From the NCBI RefSeq assembly GCF_052324685.1, contig NW_027506873.1, forward strand, positions 2,611,910 through 2,675,909: DNA of 64,000 nt, read 5' to 3'. The notes beneath the pieces were generated by a model, which was not told the origin of the DNA, did not search any database, and saw only the letters and a program-made list of their open reading frames with translations. Below are positions 37,504 through 62,029 of the stretch, piece after piece. Within the stretch, counting starts at the first letter, position 1. Each line of letters begins with the position of its first letter. The translations under genes were made by a program, and so were the position numbers. This DNA is from Brachyhypopomus gauderio. Taxonomy: Eukaryota; Chordata; Actinopteri; Gymnotiformes; Hypopomidae.

Positions 37504-39462
37504 GGTGGGAGGCGCTCGGCCCTTGCTGGAGGGAGGGAAGGGTAGAAGGAGTGAAGGAGAGGTGAGAGGAAAGGGTTAAAGACCCAATATAAATCACAGA
37601 GCCAGGAAACAAACTAAAAAAAGAAGCCATAACCAAGTGAGGCTAATAAAACCCCATAACAGCGAACAGTTCCAATTGTACATTCTGTGAAAGGTGCATC
37701 TACAGTTTCAAAGCCTCTTTGCGACTGCCAGAGGTCTGTCGAGTTTATTCTAAGAGATAAAAAAAACAACCACTTATGTGAAAAGACAGAGTAGACTATA
37801 AAAACGGATCGTCCAAATGTAATTATATGGAGCAGAATATAAACAGATGGAAAAAAAGAAAAGGTCTCAGATAACACAAACACAAACAAAACGAGAAAAG
37901 AGAAAATTAAAACAATAGGTGTGTTACACATCACATTAAACGCAGGTCTGACTTGAAAGATGGCACTCTAAATAAAAAGAGAATAAAAATGCGCTAGAGG
38001 AGTTAAATGCAGGACTCCGTGACAGCCAGACCGGATAACGTGATGACGAAGGAGCACTGATGGATGAGGAAAGAGTGACGGGTAGAGGAAGAAGGAGCGA
38101 GTGATAGATGTATGCGCTGGTCATTTAAGACACGTCGTAAACACACTCTTAGAGAATATAACCAAAGGACACATCATGGTCCGTGTGAGGTTCTGCCTGT
38201 AAAGCAGACGGCAGCGCGGATTCGCCTCTCAAATACGCGTATGCGCAAACCGATTCAAAACAGTAAATTCCGACTTTCGTACATTAGCTCCATTCGTGCG
38301 ACTTTTTTCCCCTCCATACTGCAGATCATCACCCACCGTTATGATGTAGTCCACGTGTCAGCATTACTGATAGCCTGGAGGAAGCAGGTGGTTCTCAGAG
38401 ACCTGCCCCACTAAAGGCGCTCTGCTGTAGTCTCTCAGCTGCGACAGGTTTAACTCTAATCGACAGAGATGGGAAGCACATGATGTGCGGTAGGAGAAGG
38501 AAAACTCTTGGGATATAAATCTCTCTTCAGGCTCCGTGCAACCTGCACGCAGCGTAGTCTTCCAGTGGTTGAGTAAAGGCCTTTGAATGCAGGAAATGCT
38601 TATTGTAATGTAAGTAGCCCGCATAAGAAGTATTTTAATCAAGCTCATCTATAAGATCATTTCACACAAAGATGCTAATGAAGCTAATAAGACAGGACGC
38701 CAGACAGCATGATCTTACTTGCTTAATTGCTAGACTTTACTAACCTAGCTAGTTCTTCTACATTACAAAAAATATAATTATATAACTTATTTTTAAATAG
38801 CTGTGTAGGCTATTTTTGTTAAGGGGCATGTGTTGTGGAAAGAACAGAAAACCTTTAGAGCGGTTGCAAAACATTTTCAGTGGCTCCTTGACTGAGCTGG
38901 TGAAATTGTCAGGTTATTTCAGTGAAGATATGATAAATGTACTGTGTCACTTTAGCTGTGTAGCACTAGTTTTGATGTAATACTCTCGTATGTATAGCTA
39001 CCCACCTTTTCTTTTCAGGTCAAATGACACATGGTAACAAAGGTCTGACCCAAGGCTGAACACAGTATAGTTATTTAGCGGTCCTACAGTCAGACGAAGC
39101 CAGACTGGACCACAAAAGGCTGCGTGGCATGGGGCAGAGCGCTCTCTTATGCCTTGAAAAGGACGTCCACAGGAAATGCGACAGCTTCCTCTGACAAGAT
39201 AACAGCTTGGAGACCTCTAAATATTTTATTCTGGGATTATAATACAAGGCAAAATACAAGAATAACGTCAAATATTTATAACAACCATTCAAATGTCGTT
39301 AGCCATATTACATGACCACCTGCTACAGTGTGATGTGTTTTTTAGGTGGGGCAAAGGTAACGACAGGGACAAAGACCGAATGTTGTTCAGTTCAGGCGTA
39401 CTGAGAAGGTAAGACGGAGAAGCTCTGGGTGAGTGGAGGGGGACTTTGAGGAACACACTAAC

Positions 39463-39579
39463 CTCTTCAAGTTCTGACTGCTTTCGGGTTGGTATAAGAA
39501 AGCAAATTTGTCAGTGGGGTGCCCACTTGCCATGTTCTGAGAGGGCTAGTGTAGGTGGTGTGGAAAAGCGTGCGCAAAT
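39463..39579 (-). CDS. fam168a: Predicted upstream exon of fam168a with in-frame ATG
   Basis: On the minus strand a strong acceptor (pyrimidine tract then TTTTTTCAG) opens this 117-nt exon and GAG|GTTAGT closes it. An ATG in good context (AACATGG) at 39533-39531 is preceded in frame by a TAG stop 12 nt upstream. It is followed by 71 coding nt (23 codons plus 2 nt), beginning MASGHPTDKF. Spliced to an acceptor at 37526-37527, exon start 37525, it continues in frame (8 more codons) into MNPVYSP of fam168a. The predicted isoform has 224 residues. This exon may instead be purely 5' UTR; I found the frame match but cannot show use. Confidence 0.5.
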
Positions 39580-39697
39580 CTGAAAAAATGAAAACAGTAA
39601 CAGATCATGAGCTCAGTGGGTGAAGAAAAGAAAAAAAGGCTTAGCAAGCAAAAGCAAGACAAGGCAGTAGCATCAGGCAAAAGAACAATACAGCTGC

Positions 39698-39700
<3 letters not shown>

Positions 39701-39736
<36 letters not shown>
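39701..39736. repeat. (CA)n microsatellite
   Basis: About 18 CA units in the fam168a 5' intron. Confidence 0.95.
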
Positions 39737-39739
<3 letters not shown>

Positions 39740-41967
39740 GCAGATGGATACAAACATGACAGTCATATGCAGGTCCAGTGGTTACTATAATTTAGGAATT
39801 GTGTTAAAAAATGATTAATAATCTTATGTATCAAAATTCTCATGAATTAATTATTTTTACTGTATTGTCCACCTATAACACAGATATTTGGTACATGTAT
39901 GTGAGATTTTTACCCAGGTTACATGACCACTTTGACTAAAGACTACCCCATGCATGGACGGTCAATATAATGCATTTGCATGCAAAATGCGGCAATATCT
40001 GACATGCATTAGGTTAAGATATAGCAGATGACATTTACACAAAACGTGGTTGACAAAGCCTGCAGAATTGCAGTGAAATCCACATACAACCACTCATGAT
40101 CTTGGCACAAGTTAGTGGACATGAATGCGGTGAATGGCAATAGTTTGTGTTGTCTCAGCACCTGAAAGAAGCCAAAGGTGGCATTCCATCAAAGCCAGAC
40201 TCACATTGTTTCTGACTTCACGTTAAAGAACACATCCATCATAATACATGGGGTTGCAGAGGCAGGTATGTATGTTTACATGGCCTATACAGTTCACCAA
40301 AGGAACGACCCACCCACCCCCCCCCCCCCCCAAAAAAAACCCAACCAAATCAAAACCAAAGTTGCTGCCAAATGCCTAGTTTCTCCAAATGTGCTGACCA
40401 TCTGGCAATGATTCAAGAGCATCAACAAACATGATATCGTCCGGCACGCAGAGAGAGAATTCAGCGGTACTGAATAAAATCGAGGGTGGAAATAGTTCAG
40501 TGGGCGTGTCCCAGTGTTGGCTGGGTGGGCGTGGCTAAGACATCTCTCTTAATGGGGGGTCTGTGATGACCTTACAACACACCTGTGACCTCACATCACA
40601 TAAGAAGTAGAACCTCAAACAACCATCATTTCTGAAAGTGACACAGCTCTTGCTTTGCTGACATAGGCTGCCCCAGGCAGTGCTGACAGAAGCAGCCAGG
40701 TTAACCTCCAGGCAAACGTTTCACCGTCTGCGAAAGCGCTTCTCCAAAATCAGGAGGAACAGGCGGTCAGCTCTTTTCTTGTGCTGTCCCTTCTATAGGC
40801 AGCGGTGAATAAAGGGAATTCATTACCAAGTGTACACACAAATCCACCACAATGTCATTCGTTTGCAGTACAACGGAGTGCACACATACACACCTCATCC
40901 TCGTGCGCAAATAAAGAATCTTGTTTTGCTAAACAAGACATGTCTGTGCAAGGTTGAAACCACAGGACGTGTGGTAAGAGGCTTAGAGTACAGCTTCTAG
41001 AAACAGGTGAGATAATGCTCATCATATCTGATCATGTCTAAACTTTCCTATATCATTTCAGCACAAGGAATGAGAGATGTTTGACTGATAGATGTCATTA
41101 ACGGTCAGACACTCAAGTACCAAATCAATTATCTCCACCATCTGTTGTTATGTGGTAGATTATCCAGTCTGCCAGAGTTCAAATTAGCTGGAATTCGAGT
41201 TATCCAATAACATCGATTAGGTTGCTGTAATTTCAATAAAATTATTTAAAAGTTTTAAAGGGAAAATCTCTCATTATTTTGCAGTCAAGTCCAGTTCTTC
41301 GATCAGTGGAATCAGGACAAATTCAACAGAAACCTCCTTTTTTATCTTTTTGTTGCTAGTCATTATTTTTCTAGAACCTCTTGTGGCCTGTAAACCACAC
41401 AAGAGCTCTTCCATCTGCTGAAAGGTCCACGTTCTTTAGGGTGAATTTACGTAGACACTGGTTCAATTTGAGTTGAACCTGATCATATATACACATTATA
41501 GCCCCTCGACCACCACCACCTCCCCCAAACTCGAATCAAGGGACATTTTGGTATTACCCTCATTGTAGAGCAGTTCGCACTGGCACTGAATGTGAGCGTT
41601 TCATGTGGACACCAAAGAAAATAGCCAGGATAAAAATGTAAACCATTCGAAAAATCATTTCAACCAACCAACTTCGACAACGTTACACATTCTGATCATT
41701 TTACAGAGTTGACTAGCTGGCTAGTAAACAATGGTACGGCGACCCTATTCTTACTTAAATACATTTCCCACCCGAAACATATAATTTAGCTAGTTGGGCT
41801 AGCTAACGTTAGCCAAAAACTAAGCTCGAAAATATGCACGGCTAGTCAAGCAGCCAGCTTCGCAACAAAGAACGATCAGTTTCATGTATAAACCACTCGC
41901 CAGGCGACCCAAGCACATATGCGAGCCCACTTCTTACTTCGATTTCAAACATATATGTGTGTATATG

Positions 41968-41970
<3 letters not shown>

Positions 41971-42044
<74 letters not shown>

Positions 42045-42070
42045 ATATGTATATATGTATATATATATGT
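41971..42070. repeat. (TA)n with (ATGTATAT)n edges
   Basis: Long TA repeat followed by several atgtatat units in the first intron of fam168a. Confidence 0.95.
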
Positions 42071-42493
42071 ATTGCACGCTTGATGTGTAATATAGTTCAC
42101 GCGGCTTAGACTGCAGACACCATTTTGCGCTGCAGGTCTCCTTGGTCGCCTGCAAAAAAAGAAAGAAAAAAAAACGCATGCTAGCGGGAGAACAAGAGGT
42201 CGGCGACAGATCTCCACTAGATCCCTCCTGTCACGATCCACGACGTGCGTTAGCTGTGCGTGCTTGATCGCCCAACGCCACCACAGACTTGCGGCTTTTG
42301 CTCAAATAATAATTATTGCGTTGTTTCGGCTCGTGACGGCTTTCGTAAAGTTGTTGGATTTTTTTTTCCATTTCCAACGCGCATCACAGCCATTGCATCT
42401 TATGTTATGATCAATTGAAGCAGCCGTTCAAAAGGGGGGAAAGTCTAACGTTAACGAGGCCAACGTTAAGAAGGAACAATGCATCGCACTCAC

Positions 42494-42770
42494 CTAAATC
42501 GCCTCGGAGGTTTTTCTGCGTTGTCTGTTTTCAGTCTGTCCGCGTCCCGTGCACTTTACGACCGATCTGCTCGTTCGACCGATAATTTCCTGCGCTGGAC
42601 GTGCCTTGATTCTGCACTTTCGGGTTCGTAAGCGGAGCTGCTGGTGACATCGACATTCAAACAAAGTGGGGGGATGGGAACACTCGGAGAGAAAAGGAGG
42701 ACGGCGGAGGGCACCGAAGCTGGGAGGACCTCCTTCCACGTGCACGCGCGCGCCACCGTGCACCGACCAC
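42494..42770 (-). promoter_or_regulatory. fam168a: Probable 5' noncoding exon and promoter of fam168a
   Basis: A strong donor (TTTAG|GTGAGT) ends a CG-rich segment at 42494 on the minus strand. Composition and position upstream of the fam168a exons suggest the first, untranslated exon and its CpG-type promoter. The upstream limit is a guess. An 89-residue ORF here lacks similarity to anything I know. Confidence 0.45.
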
Positions 42771-45700
42771 TACACCAATGTAGTTGAACTCCAAAAGCCC
42801 ATTGGCGAACGAATTACTTCTCAGTGCTATTCGTGTTCCTGAATTTAATTACATGGTCACAGTATTAACCGGATGTTGTACACAACGTTAATGCATGTTT
42901 TCATTGGGATTCTCTCTAAACCGGGAGACTAGGTAATAGCTCCTGTGATCTGTGTTATGTTATCTCCCACAGCCTGCACACGAATGTGTTGAGTGTGGCG
43001 TGCACGGCTGACGGTCTGCAGGCCCTATTGTATCACACGTTAGTAACTGCGCAATTACTGCGTGTCGTGTTCACAGGTAGAATGCACCTGTCATTCATGA
43101 GTTAAATTCGGTCTAATAAAATTTACATTCACTTTAACAATTTAGTGACTTAGATCTTTTTTTCCCCGAGCTTTCAGCCTTTTCTGTTAAACTCTTTAGA
43201 ATATTTTTGTTATCGCAATATAATGTATGTGTATGTAGTTTATTAGTAGTTTATATGACGTGTTTTATATGACATGCATTATTTTAGTTTACACACAGAC
43301 GACATAGTGGAAGTGTGAACAGCGCTGTTATCTTTCGGATGCAGGTCGACACTGGGTGGTGCAAAAAAACATCTCACTCTGAAACGTTCTCGCAGTTCTC
43401 ACAGTAGCATAATATCCTTCAGTATAGACCATCAGTGGTCTTATTTATGCCAAGTTGCAGAACCTCTAAAGTATAAAATCAGAACATAATTTGTGCATCG
43501 TGATTATCTCATATGGTACTCATTGTCCTTTTCATTCAGACCTTGAATTTATGCTATTTAAAGCAAAATTTAAAACCAGCTCTTGGAAAGAATCCCCCAT
43601 CTACCGAACAGAGAAGGACCATCTGAACGAATATTTCCCCTGTGACTAGTAACATGGTTAATGAATCTTTTATTGTATTTAGTTAAATTTGTGATTATAC
43701 CATAAACGTGTTTATTATGTTTATTGCATTATGTGTTAATTTGTTTAATTTGTTTTGGGTTTTTTTTTTTGGGGGGGGGGGGGTGGTTATGGAATTCAGC
43801 AGCTAACTCAAGAAATCTGCCGAGATAATATACTGGATCTTAAAGAGCTAACAACACAATATCTCTAACTGGCACTTAAGCAAAGCTATTGGCACTTAAG
43901 ATGGTGACAGACTCTACCCCACAGGGAATGCCTCGGAGGTCATGCTAAACTGAAACAGTGTCCTCCTCTTTTATGTAAGCTAAAGCTTAAAAGACATAGG
44001 TCCCCCTAGTGGTGGAAATGTGAACAAAGAAGACAATGGAAGTCCTTACGCTACAGCCATCTAGAGCTGTTGCAGGTTAGGACTAGAAGCACCTTGAATA
44101 AACAGGAGTGAGATAAACCAGAGTGTGTTCTTCTTTCTTTTTGGCAAGGTCACTGACAGTTCAGCTTATGATTAGATCACTTACTATGATACAACCAGCC
44201 AAAAAACATGTAATAATGAAAATGTAATGCACTTCCAGTGGGTATTCAAACCTATCTATGAGCTGATGTATGGGAGACAAAGGAATTGTTTCACATATTT
44301 TTACATCTTGGAGATGGACGTGATGCTTAAGAAAACATGTTGTTTCATGATGTGAAACCCTGTCTGACAGTAGATATTTATCCCATTATGTACCATACCA
44401 AGATCGCTGCCAGCTGTTTAACTGTATTGTGATTAAATAGCAGAAAACAAGCCCTTTAATAGGTTTAATACACACTTCCTTTTAATACACACTTAATACA
44501 TACTTCCTCCACAGCAAAATGCAACACGGTCCCCTAGAAAATTGTGTTGAATGAAATTCAATTGTTTTGTTTTTTTTATCTTTTGTAAATCTCAAAGATC
44601 TTTTGAGAAATATTTCTGAATATATTTTGCCTTTATTTTACGGTGGACCAATGAGTTCCCTTGTACAAAAAAATAATTGAAAACTGTAGCAGAGAAAAAT
44701 ACAGTAGAGAGAACATAAGAATGCCAGGATATAGACAGTCACAAGTGCTTTATTGATCTGTCTTCACTGCAGTTCCCTCTCACACACTGAGAAGCCTCCC
44801 TCACCTATTTGCACACACAGCTGTGACTAAAAAAAGCTCGGCTCTGTCTCGCAGCCTGGCAACCTCACACTCGGCTTTGGGGTGTTGCTACGGACAGTTG
44901 CCATGGTGATGTGTTGGAATCGTACAAGAAAGCTGACCCATCTGGCGAGCGTTTGGCAAGATCACGAGACGAGTGTCTATCCAGTACACGCGTGACCAAG
45001 TCAGCATGCGTGTGACTCAGTCTGAGGGTTGCTGTGTGCTAGTGTTTAAACAGTATGGGTTTTTCAATAGCTGATGGCAGTACAGATAGAGAGCAGGGAT
45101 GCTGATGTCTGATATATAGTGCCAATGTCATGATACTCGTTTTTTGTACCTTTTTAAATGCAACAATTTAATAATAATAATAAACCGAGACACAAAATTG
45201 TTGAACTTATATAAACAAGCTTAACTAAATTGTTGAACTGGTATGTTTATTTAACATTGTTTTTTGACTGCATTTTCTCTATTTGCATAAATAGATCTGC
45301 ACTTTGCAGTGATTTATTTTAAACAAAAGAAGCAACAACAAAATTAATATACAGGCAATCAAAAAACTAAAGTTTTCTATGAATGGCTTAGAATAACAGA
45401 AACTGATGGCTGTGTTTCACATATAAGGTGAGAACATATTCTTTCTTCAGTTGAATATATTTCTGGCACAATGAAAGGCATTTATTTACCACAGAATCCT
45501 AAACAAATAACAAAACTAATCACAAAAACCCAGGTGGAATATTCCAGAGATTGGTAGTGAAGTGCATAGCATTGGGTGAGGTTAGTAATCCCAGATTATT
45601 TTCAGGTTAGCCTCCTCCCCTTCCTTAGTCAAGGGATTAGAGAAACCATCAGGCCCTGTATACACACACACACCTAGACCCGGCATTCAGGTCTCTCAGC

Positions 45701-45831
45701 ATTTGACTTATTTGGCACTAGCTTTCTTCTGTCTTAAATAGTGCAGGTTCTGAACAGACAGGAAACGTGACTTCATTTCATATTTAGGAATAACTGGGAT
45801 TGAGGAGGTGACCTGTGGCTGAACCAGATCT
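42771..45831. other. Intergenic region between fam168a and plekhb1
   Basis: Mostly AT-rich with no coding exon recognised. A short CG-richer island at about 44840-45010 holds an RFX X-box-like sequence (gttgccatggtgat, 44898-44911) and may be the plekhb1 promoter or 5' UTR exon. There is a polyT/polyG run at 43760-43783. Confidence 0.4.
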
Positions 45832-48235
45832 ATGGCTCTGCTAAAATCTGGCTGGCTTTGGAGGCAGTGTGAGTAGGGTTGTTGTTGTTGTTTATGTGTT
45901 TGTTTATTTTTGCACTAAACCAAATACCAAAGATGTATCAATACAAATTATTCTATTAAGTGGGGTGATGGGAAAGAGGCTGGTTTAGCTTGTAGTTAAT
46001 TAAAAGTGAAGTTAATAATAATTGATTGCATACGTGTTTAATTAGTGTTATAAAATATCACAGTGGCTTGTCAGTATTACCAGGTAATTATTTATCAGGT
46101 TGCAATGAAAGATGGACTCTCAGTAAAGAGGGAATAATTTATAGGAAATTAAGGGTAGTTGGCACTGTAATATTGTTAGTAAAGGCATCTGTGTTATATT
46201 ATGCTTGTGGGAAAATTCATACACACACACTGCAGAATATACAGGCAAGATATGTTTTCTTATGGCAGTGTATTTCATATCTTATTTTAATAAAGTCAGT
46301 AATTGTATTTGTGTATTTGCAGTACATTTAGAAACAGGGATTAACTGAGGTAATAACATGAAGCAATGAATTCACTGATGAGCATTGAGTTCCCCAAACT
46401 GCCACTGTTAGCTTACACAGCCAGTGCTGTTCATAGCTATGTGCTAATAGACAAGCTGTTGCTAATGGGCAATTATGACATCCAGTTAATGATAAGAAAG
46501 GAGGTAGAAAACAAAACAATACAACAAGAATAACCTACTCATATTAAACATTAAGATATACATCTATTTACAATAAACTAAATTGGCAAACACACACACA
46601 AACACACACACATACAGAATACTACTGAGCATTTAAATTCTTCCTCACCAGAGTACGAGATGATGTACTAACATACATTTTTTTGTCCCCCAGTTTATGT
46701 AGCGTCTTTTGCCATACTTCTTTGAGCTACATTTGCACTACTGTGCAACTGAGTTAATACTGCAGAGGTATTTGAATGAACCTCTGCTGAGCCTTTACTG
46801 TTTCTGCATGTTTTCATGTCTTGGTCCTCCAAAAAGTTAAATCTGCTAATTCCTTCTTTTATATTCATATATTAAGAGTCTGGTAAAGATGTTTTATTGA
46901 TTTTTCAAGTGCTATATCCATTAATAGCATCAACCTTTAACCACACTCCACTGAATATTATGAGTCAGGAGATTCAGCAAGTACATGCTGAAATGTTCTG
47001 AGCTGCTATAGACCACTGAGCTAGAAATCATCCTTCCCTCCTACAGCCTGTGTTTTCAAGCGCTGGAGGCTGAACTGGTGTGACCTGTGGATTGATGGAA
47101 GCCTGGTGTTTTATAAGACAGACACCAGAAGGGACTACGAAACCAGAGTGAATCTGAAGAGTGCTTGCATGAATGTAAAACATGGCCTGGAGTGTGCAGG
47201 TGAGCCAGAGACCAATCACACACTGAATACAAACCGTCACATTAGCCTGTTTCCGTTTGGCTGCTTGGTAACAATATACTATGGTAATAAGATAATATAA
47301 TATGGTAAAAAAGGTAATATAATATGGTAAGAAGACTGTATGACCTCAATCAGAAGAGTTTAAAATCTTTCTTAACACTTGTTCATTGCAAAGCTAACTA
47401 CATTGGTATCGGTTTGAGACAGGTGTGAATCCTCCAGAGAGCCGACCCAGGGAGCATCTGGTGGTTGTGTACCTGAGGGACGGCTCTGCCGTGCGTCTGT
47501 GTGCCAACAGCGAGGACGAGGCGCTGTGAGTGTGGGTCTCCATCTGCACCCGTCACCCCCAGCTTTCTGACCACTAACTTCTGCTGTCTTTTCCACTTGC
47601 TCGCAGGGCATGGAAGATCACCATCATGGAAGCTAAACAGAATCCTGTGAGTTTGAGGATTCTTTGGCCTGTGGTCTTTTTAAAAATTATTGTTTTACCT
47701 TTCTTATTGGCCAAACATTAAAATAGATTTTCCCCTTGTGAATGTCAAATTAAAATTTGCCACAATAAGATATTTTTTAATGTTCAGTCGCAGATATGTC
47801 ATACCATGCTACACTTGTAGATAAAAAAAAATACTATTCTCTTTCTCTCAGTTCTTCACTTATGATCCCTACGACGACACCTACCAGTCAGTTCCCATCG
47901 ACAGCCCCAATGCCGTGTACCTGCCACCAGGGGGCGGCAACAGAGGTAAACAGAGGGAAAACAGTGATCCAGTTTTTCACTTTCTGGGTTTTCTTCCATA
48001 CGCCCACATTTAGCTGACAAAAACTCGCATGTCTCTTCTTGCCTGCATGTCCTTCCTCCCCTTAGCGCGGGCTCTGACTCGTTTTCGCATCTTCTCAGGT
48101 GTGCATCACGTATGGGTGCACGGGGATCACCGCGACGACGGGATCGGCCAGCATGTCGCGCTGGGGATGCTGGCCGGCATGGCTGCGGGGGCTGCCCTGC
48201 GCTCCTTCCTCTGGATACCGATTTGGTTCTGCTAA
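45832..48235 (+). CDS. plekhb1: PH domain-containing family B member 1 (evectin-1)
   Basis: Six coding exons in phase: 45832-45868, 47047-47199, 47423-47525, 47607-47646, 47852-47945 and 48099-48235, giving 187 residues (human about 243). The start MALLKSGWLWRQS matches the human EMALVRGGWLWRQS region, so the fish protein begins near the PH domain itself. The PH domain spans about residues 5-110: it opens with GWLWRQ and KRWRLNWCDLW, and the last strand and helix carry VRLCANSEDEALAWKITIMEA. The end (ALGMLAGMAAGAAL, then RSFLWIPIWFC) is a hydrophobic C-terminal tail anchor as in evectins, which are post-Golgi membrane proteins abundant in photoreceptors and neural tissue. The first, 37-nt coding exon is separated by 1.2 kb. 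The gene converges with rab6a. Confidence 0.93.
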
Positions 48236-49174
48236 CCCACCGGCCGGCGGGAAGACGACCACGGCACCCTCGTCGCTGCCCTATGAAGCCACGATCCATG
48301 GACTGCTTACACTGCTTGAATAGGTTCCAGTCAACCTGCCCGCTATCCTCCATTTGCTTCTAGTTACTTGCTGGTAGTTAGTGGAAAGAATGTTGTGCAC
48401 TTTTTTTTTTCTCCAAGCTTTTTTCACATGCAAGGACCGCAAATTACGCCATGTTTTTGAGAAGCTCAAACTAAGCAGATGTCGAGAGTAATATACCCGG
48501 GCTATCAGCCAGAATTCACCACTAGAGGGTAGTAGAGGACTACACATTGGCTATGTAGATAAACGCTGATTTGCTGATACCTCAGAGCTTCTGCGTGGTC
48601 CTTTAATTATTCGGGCAGAGAGAAAATGCTCATATTCAAAACGCTTCAGTAAACACTGCTTGAATTCATAAGATAAATTCTGCGGTAAAGCCACAAAAAC
48701 AACAGTAAACGGAATAAAACATTGCATTAGTGATGTAGGATATTCACTTGAGATTCGAGCGCCAAAGCCAACCGCATTAACTATTCATGATATTGGGTAT
48801 TTCGTAAGGGCCTTATTCATCATTCTCGCCCACTGACGGGCTTGCTCCTCTGAGTTTATTGCATGAGGATCTGGAGATTATACTGAAACAAGCCTCAAGG
48901 GATGCTATGCTAGGTAAACCAGAGAAGCTGATGGACAAAGTTCTCTCAGTCAGTCATAACATTTTTATGTATGATTCTGTGAAGCAGTCTGTTAAAATGG
49001 AATTTGGGTCTGAGTGACAGCAGCAAATCCAGAACTGATTATCAAATCGTGTCGCCGACCCGCAGGCGTTATTAGATCAGAGGCGAGATGAGCTTCGTCA
49101 GCCTAGCAACGAGTCTGGGACTTTTCGTGTAACCTACATGATTGATCCATCAAAAACATTTTTCATTGTTACTA

Positions 49175-49189
49175 AATAAAGGCTTTATT
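49175..49189. terminator. Back-to-back poly(A) signals for plekhb1 and rab6a
   Basis: AATAAA on + (49175-49180) and TTTATT (AATAAA on -, 49184-49189) are separated by three bases and form a near-perfect palindrome. They lie between two convergent genes, 940 nt past the plekhb1 stop and about 1.35 kb past the rab6a stop. An earlier alternative AATAAA for plekhb1 is at 48713-48718. Confidence 0.6.
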
Positions 49190-50397
49190 ATGGATGTCAA
49201 CGAGACACTGACGTAGTCTAGCAGTGCAAATTATGAGCGTTTGTACACAGCATCACAGCAGCACGCGGCGGGTAACGGTTGCAAACCGTTCAGAACAAAA
49301 TAGACGAACCGGAGGCAACGACTATCAAGAGTGGACTTCCCTCCAGAAACAAACTGAAAATAATAAGTTAGGTCAAAAAAAAAAAGAAAGGGAAAAGTGC
49401 CTAAGACGGATAGAAAGAAAAAGAAGACACCAATTGCACTGTATCTCAAACTGGTTCAAATCAGTTGGGGTGGACATGGTGTAACTGAAATACAGACGTA
49501 ATAAGCAATCCAATAAAGGGGCGTGGGAAAAAAGCGAAACCAAACTTTACACGTGAGATTCTCAGAGAAAAGTCAGAGAAAGCTCTATAAAAATAAAGTT
49601 TTAAAGCTATGACTGCATATTGATATATCCAGTGGTGTACCAATACTTGCATTAACTTACAGAACACCTACCTCAGTAATTACTATACTTCTCATGCTAC
49701 TGAATATAAACAGTAAAAATGAAGACAAAAATGACATTCGAAAAAAGGACGAGACTTGGGATGAGCTTCTGTGATCCGTGTGCAACCATGAGACATTTGG
49801 CCTCCATTATTTGGCAAACAGCCCTCTGTTGCCAAGATATAAATTCGAGACTTGTACACTCCAAACTCTTCGTAAACATTTGTGACGACATGCTTTACCC
49901 CTGAGTTTTACACTCCCAACAGTTCCCAATGCAAGTTTCACCGATGGTGACAGTAAGCAAGGCGTATGTAGTACTTCCTACAATGTACTAGCACTAAAAT
50001 CTGTGAGGAGTGGTTGACCATGTCAGTAATATTTAGCATTTAGTTTAATTGTTCAACACTCGCGTAAGGCAGACACTAGAGACTATATGCTGTGGCCATG
50101 AAATCTCATGGTACAGCATCATAAAAGGATTCAATTTCATGACTTATCCAGTCGAGATACAGTGCAATAACAAAAAAAAAAGGGGGGGGGGGGGTTTGGT
50201 ATCTGAAAACAAGATGTATTGAAGCTTAATGTGAGTTATTCATTTAAAATAATAATAAAAAAAAAACAGCAACACCTCATCCACATTGTGCTTCATAAGC
50301 TTAAGGTCATTTCAGTATGTCAGCAGAAAGCAAGGTGCTGTAGACAACAAAGAAGTAGTGTTCTTCTGGATCCAGGGGGCGGTACTACAGGCAGAGT

Positions 50398-50410
50398 GGG
50401 GGGGGGGGGG

Positions 50411-50483
<73 letters not shown>
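50398..50483. repeat. (G)n(GA)n in the rab6a 3' UTR
   Basis: A run of about 15 G followed by some 35 GA units. It lies just past the rab6a stop codon (50535) on the coding strand as (TC)n(C)n, so it would be transcribed in the 3' UTR. Confidence 0.9.
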
Positions 50484-50486
<3 letters not shown>

Positions 50487-50534
50487 CATGGGGGTTTGAC
50501 AGGAAAAGCAAATGACATGCTGTGGACAGGATAT

Positions 50535-62029
<11,495 letters not shown>

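Noticed and set aside
47856-48353. 165-residue ORF on - strand
   Set aside because: Antisense to the last two plekhb1 exons; the phase-consistent + strand model explains it.
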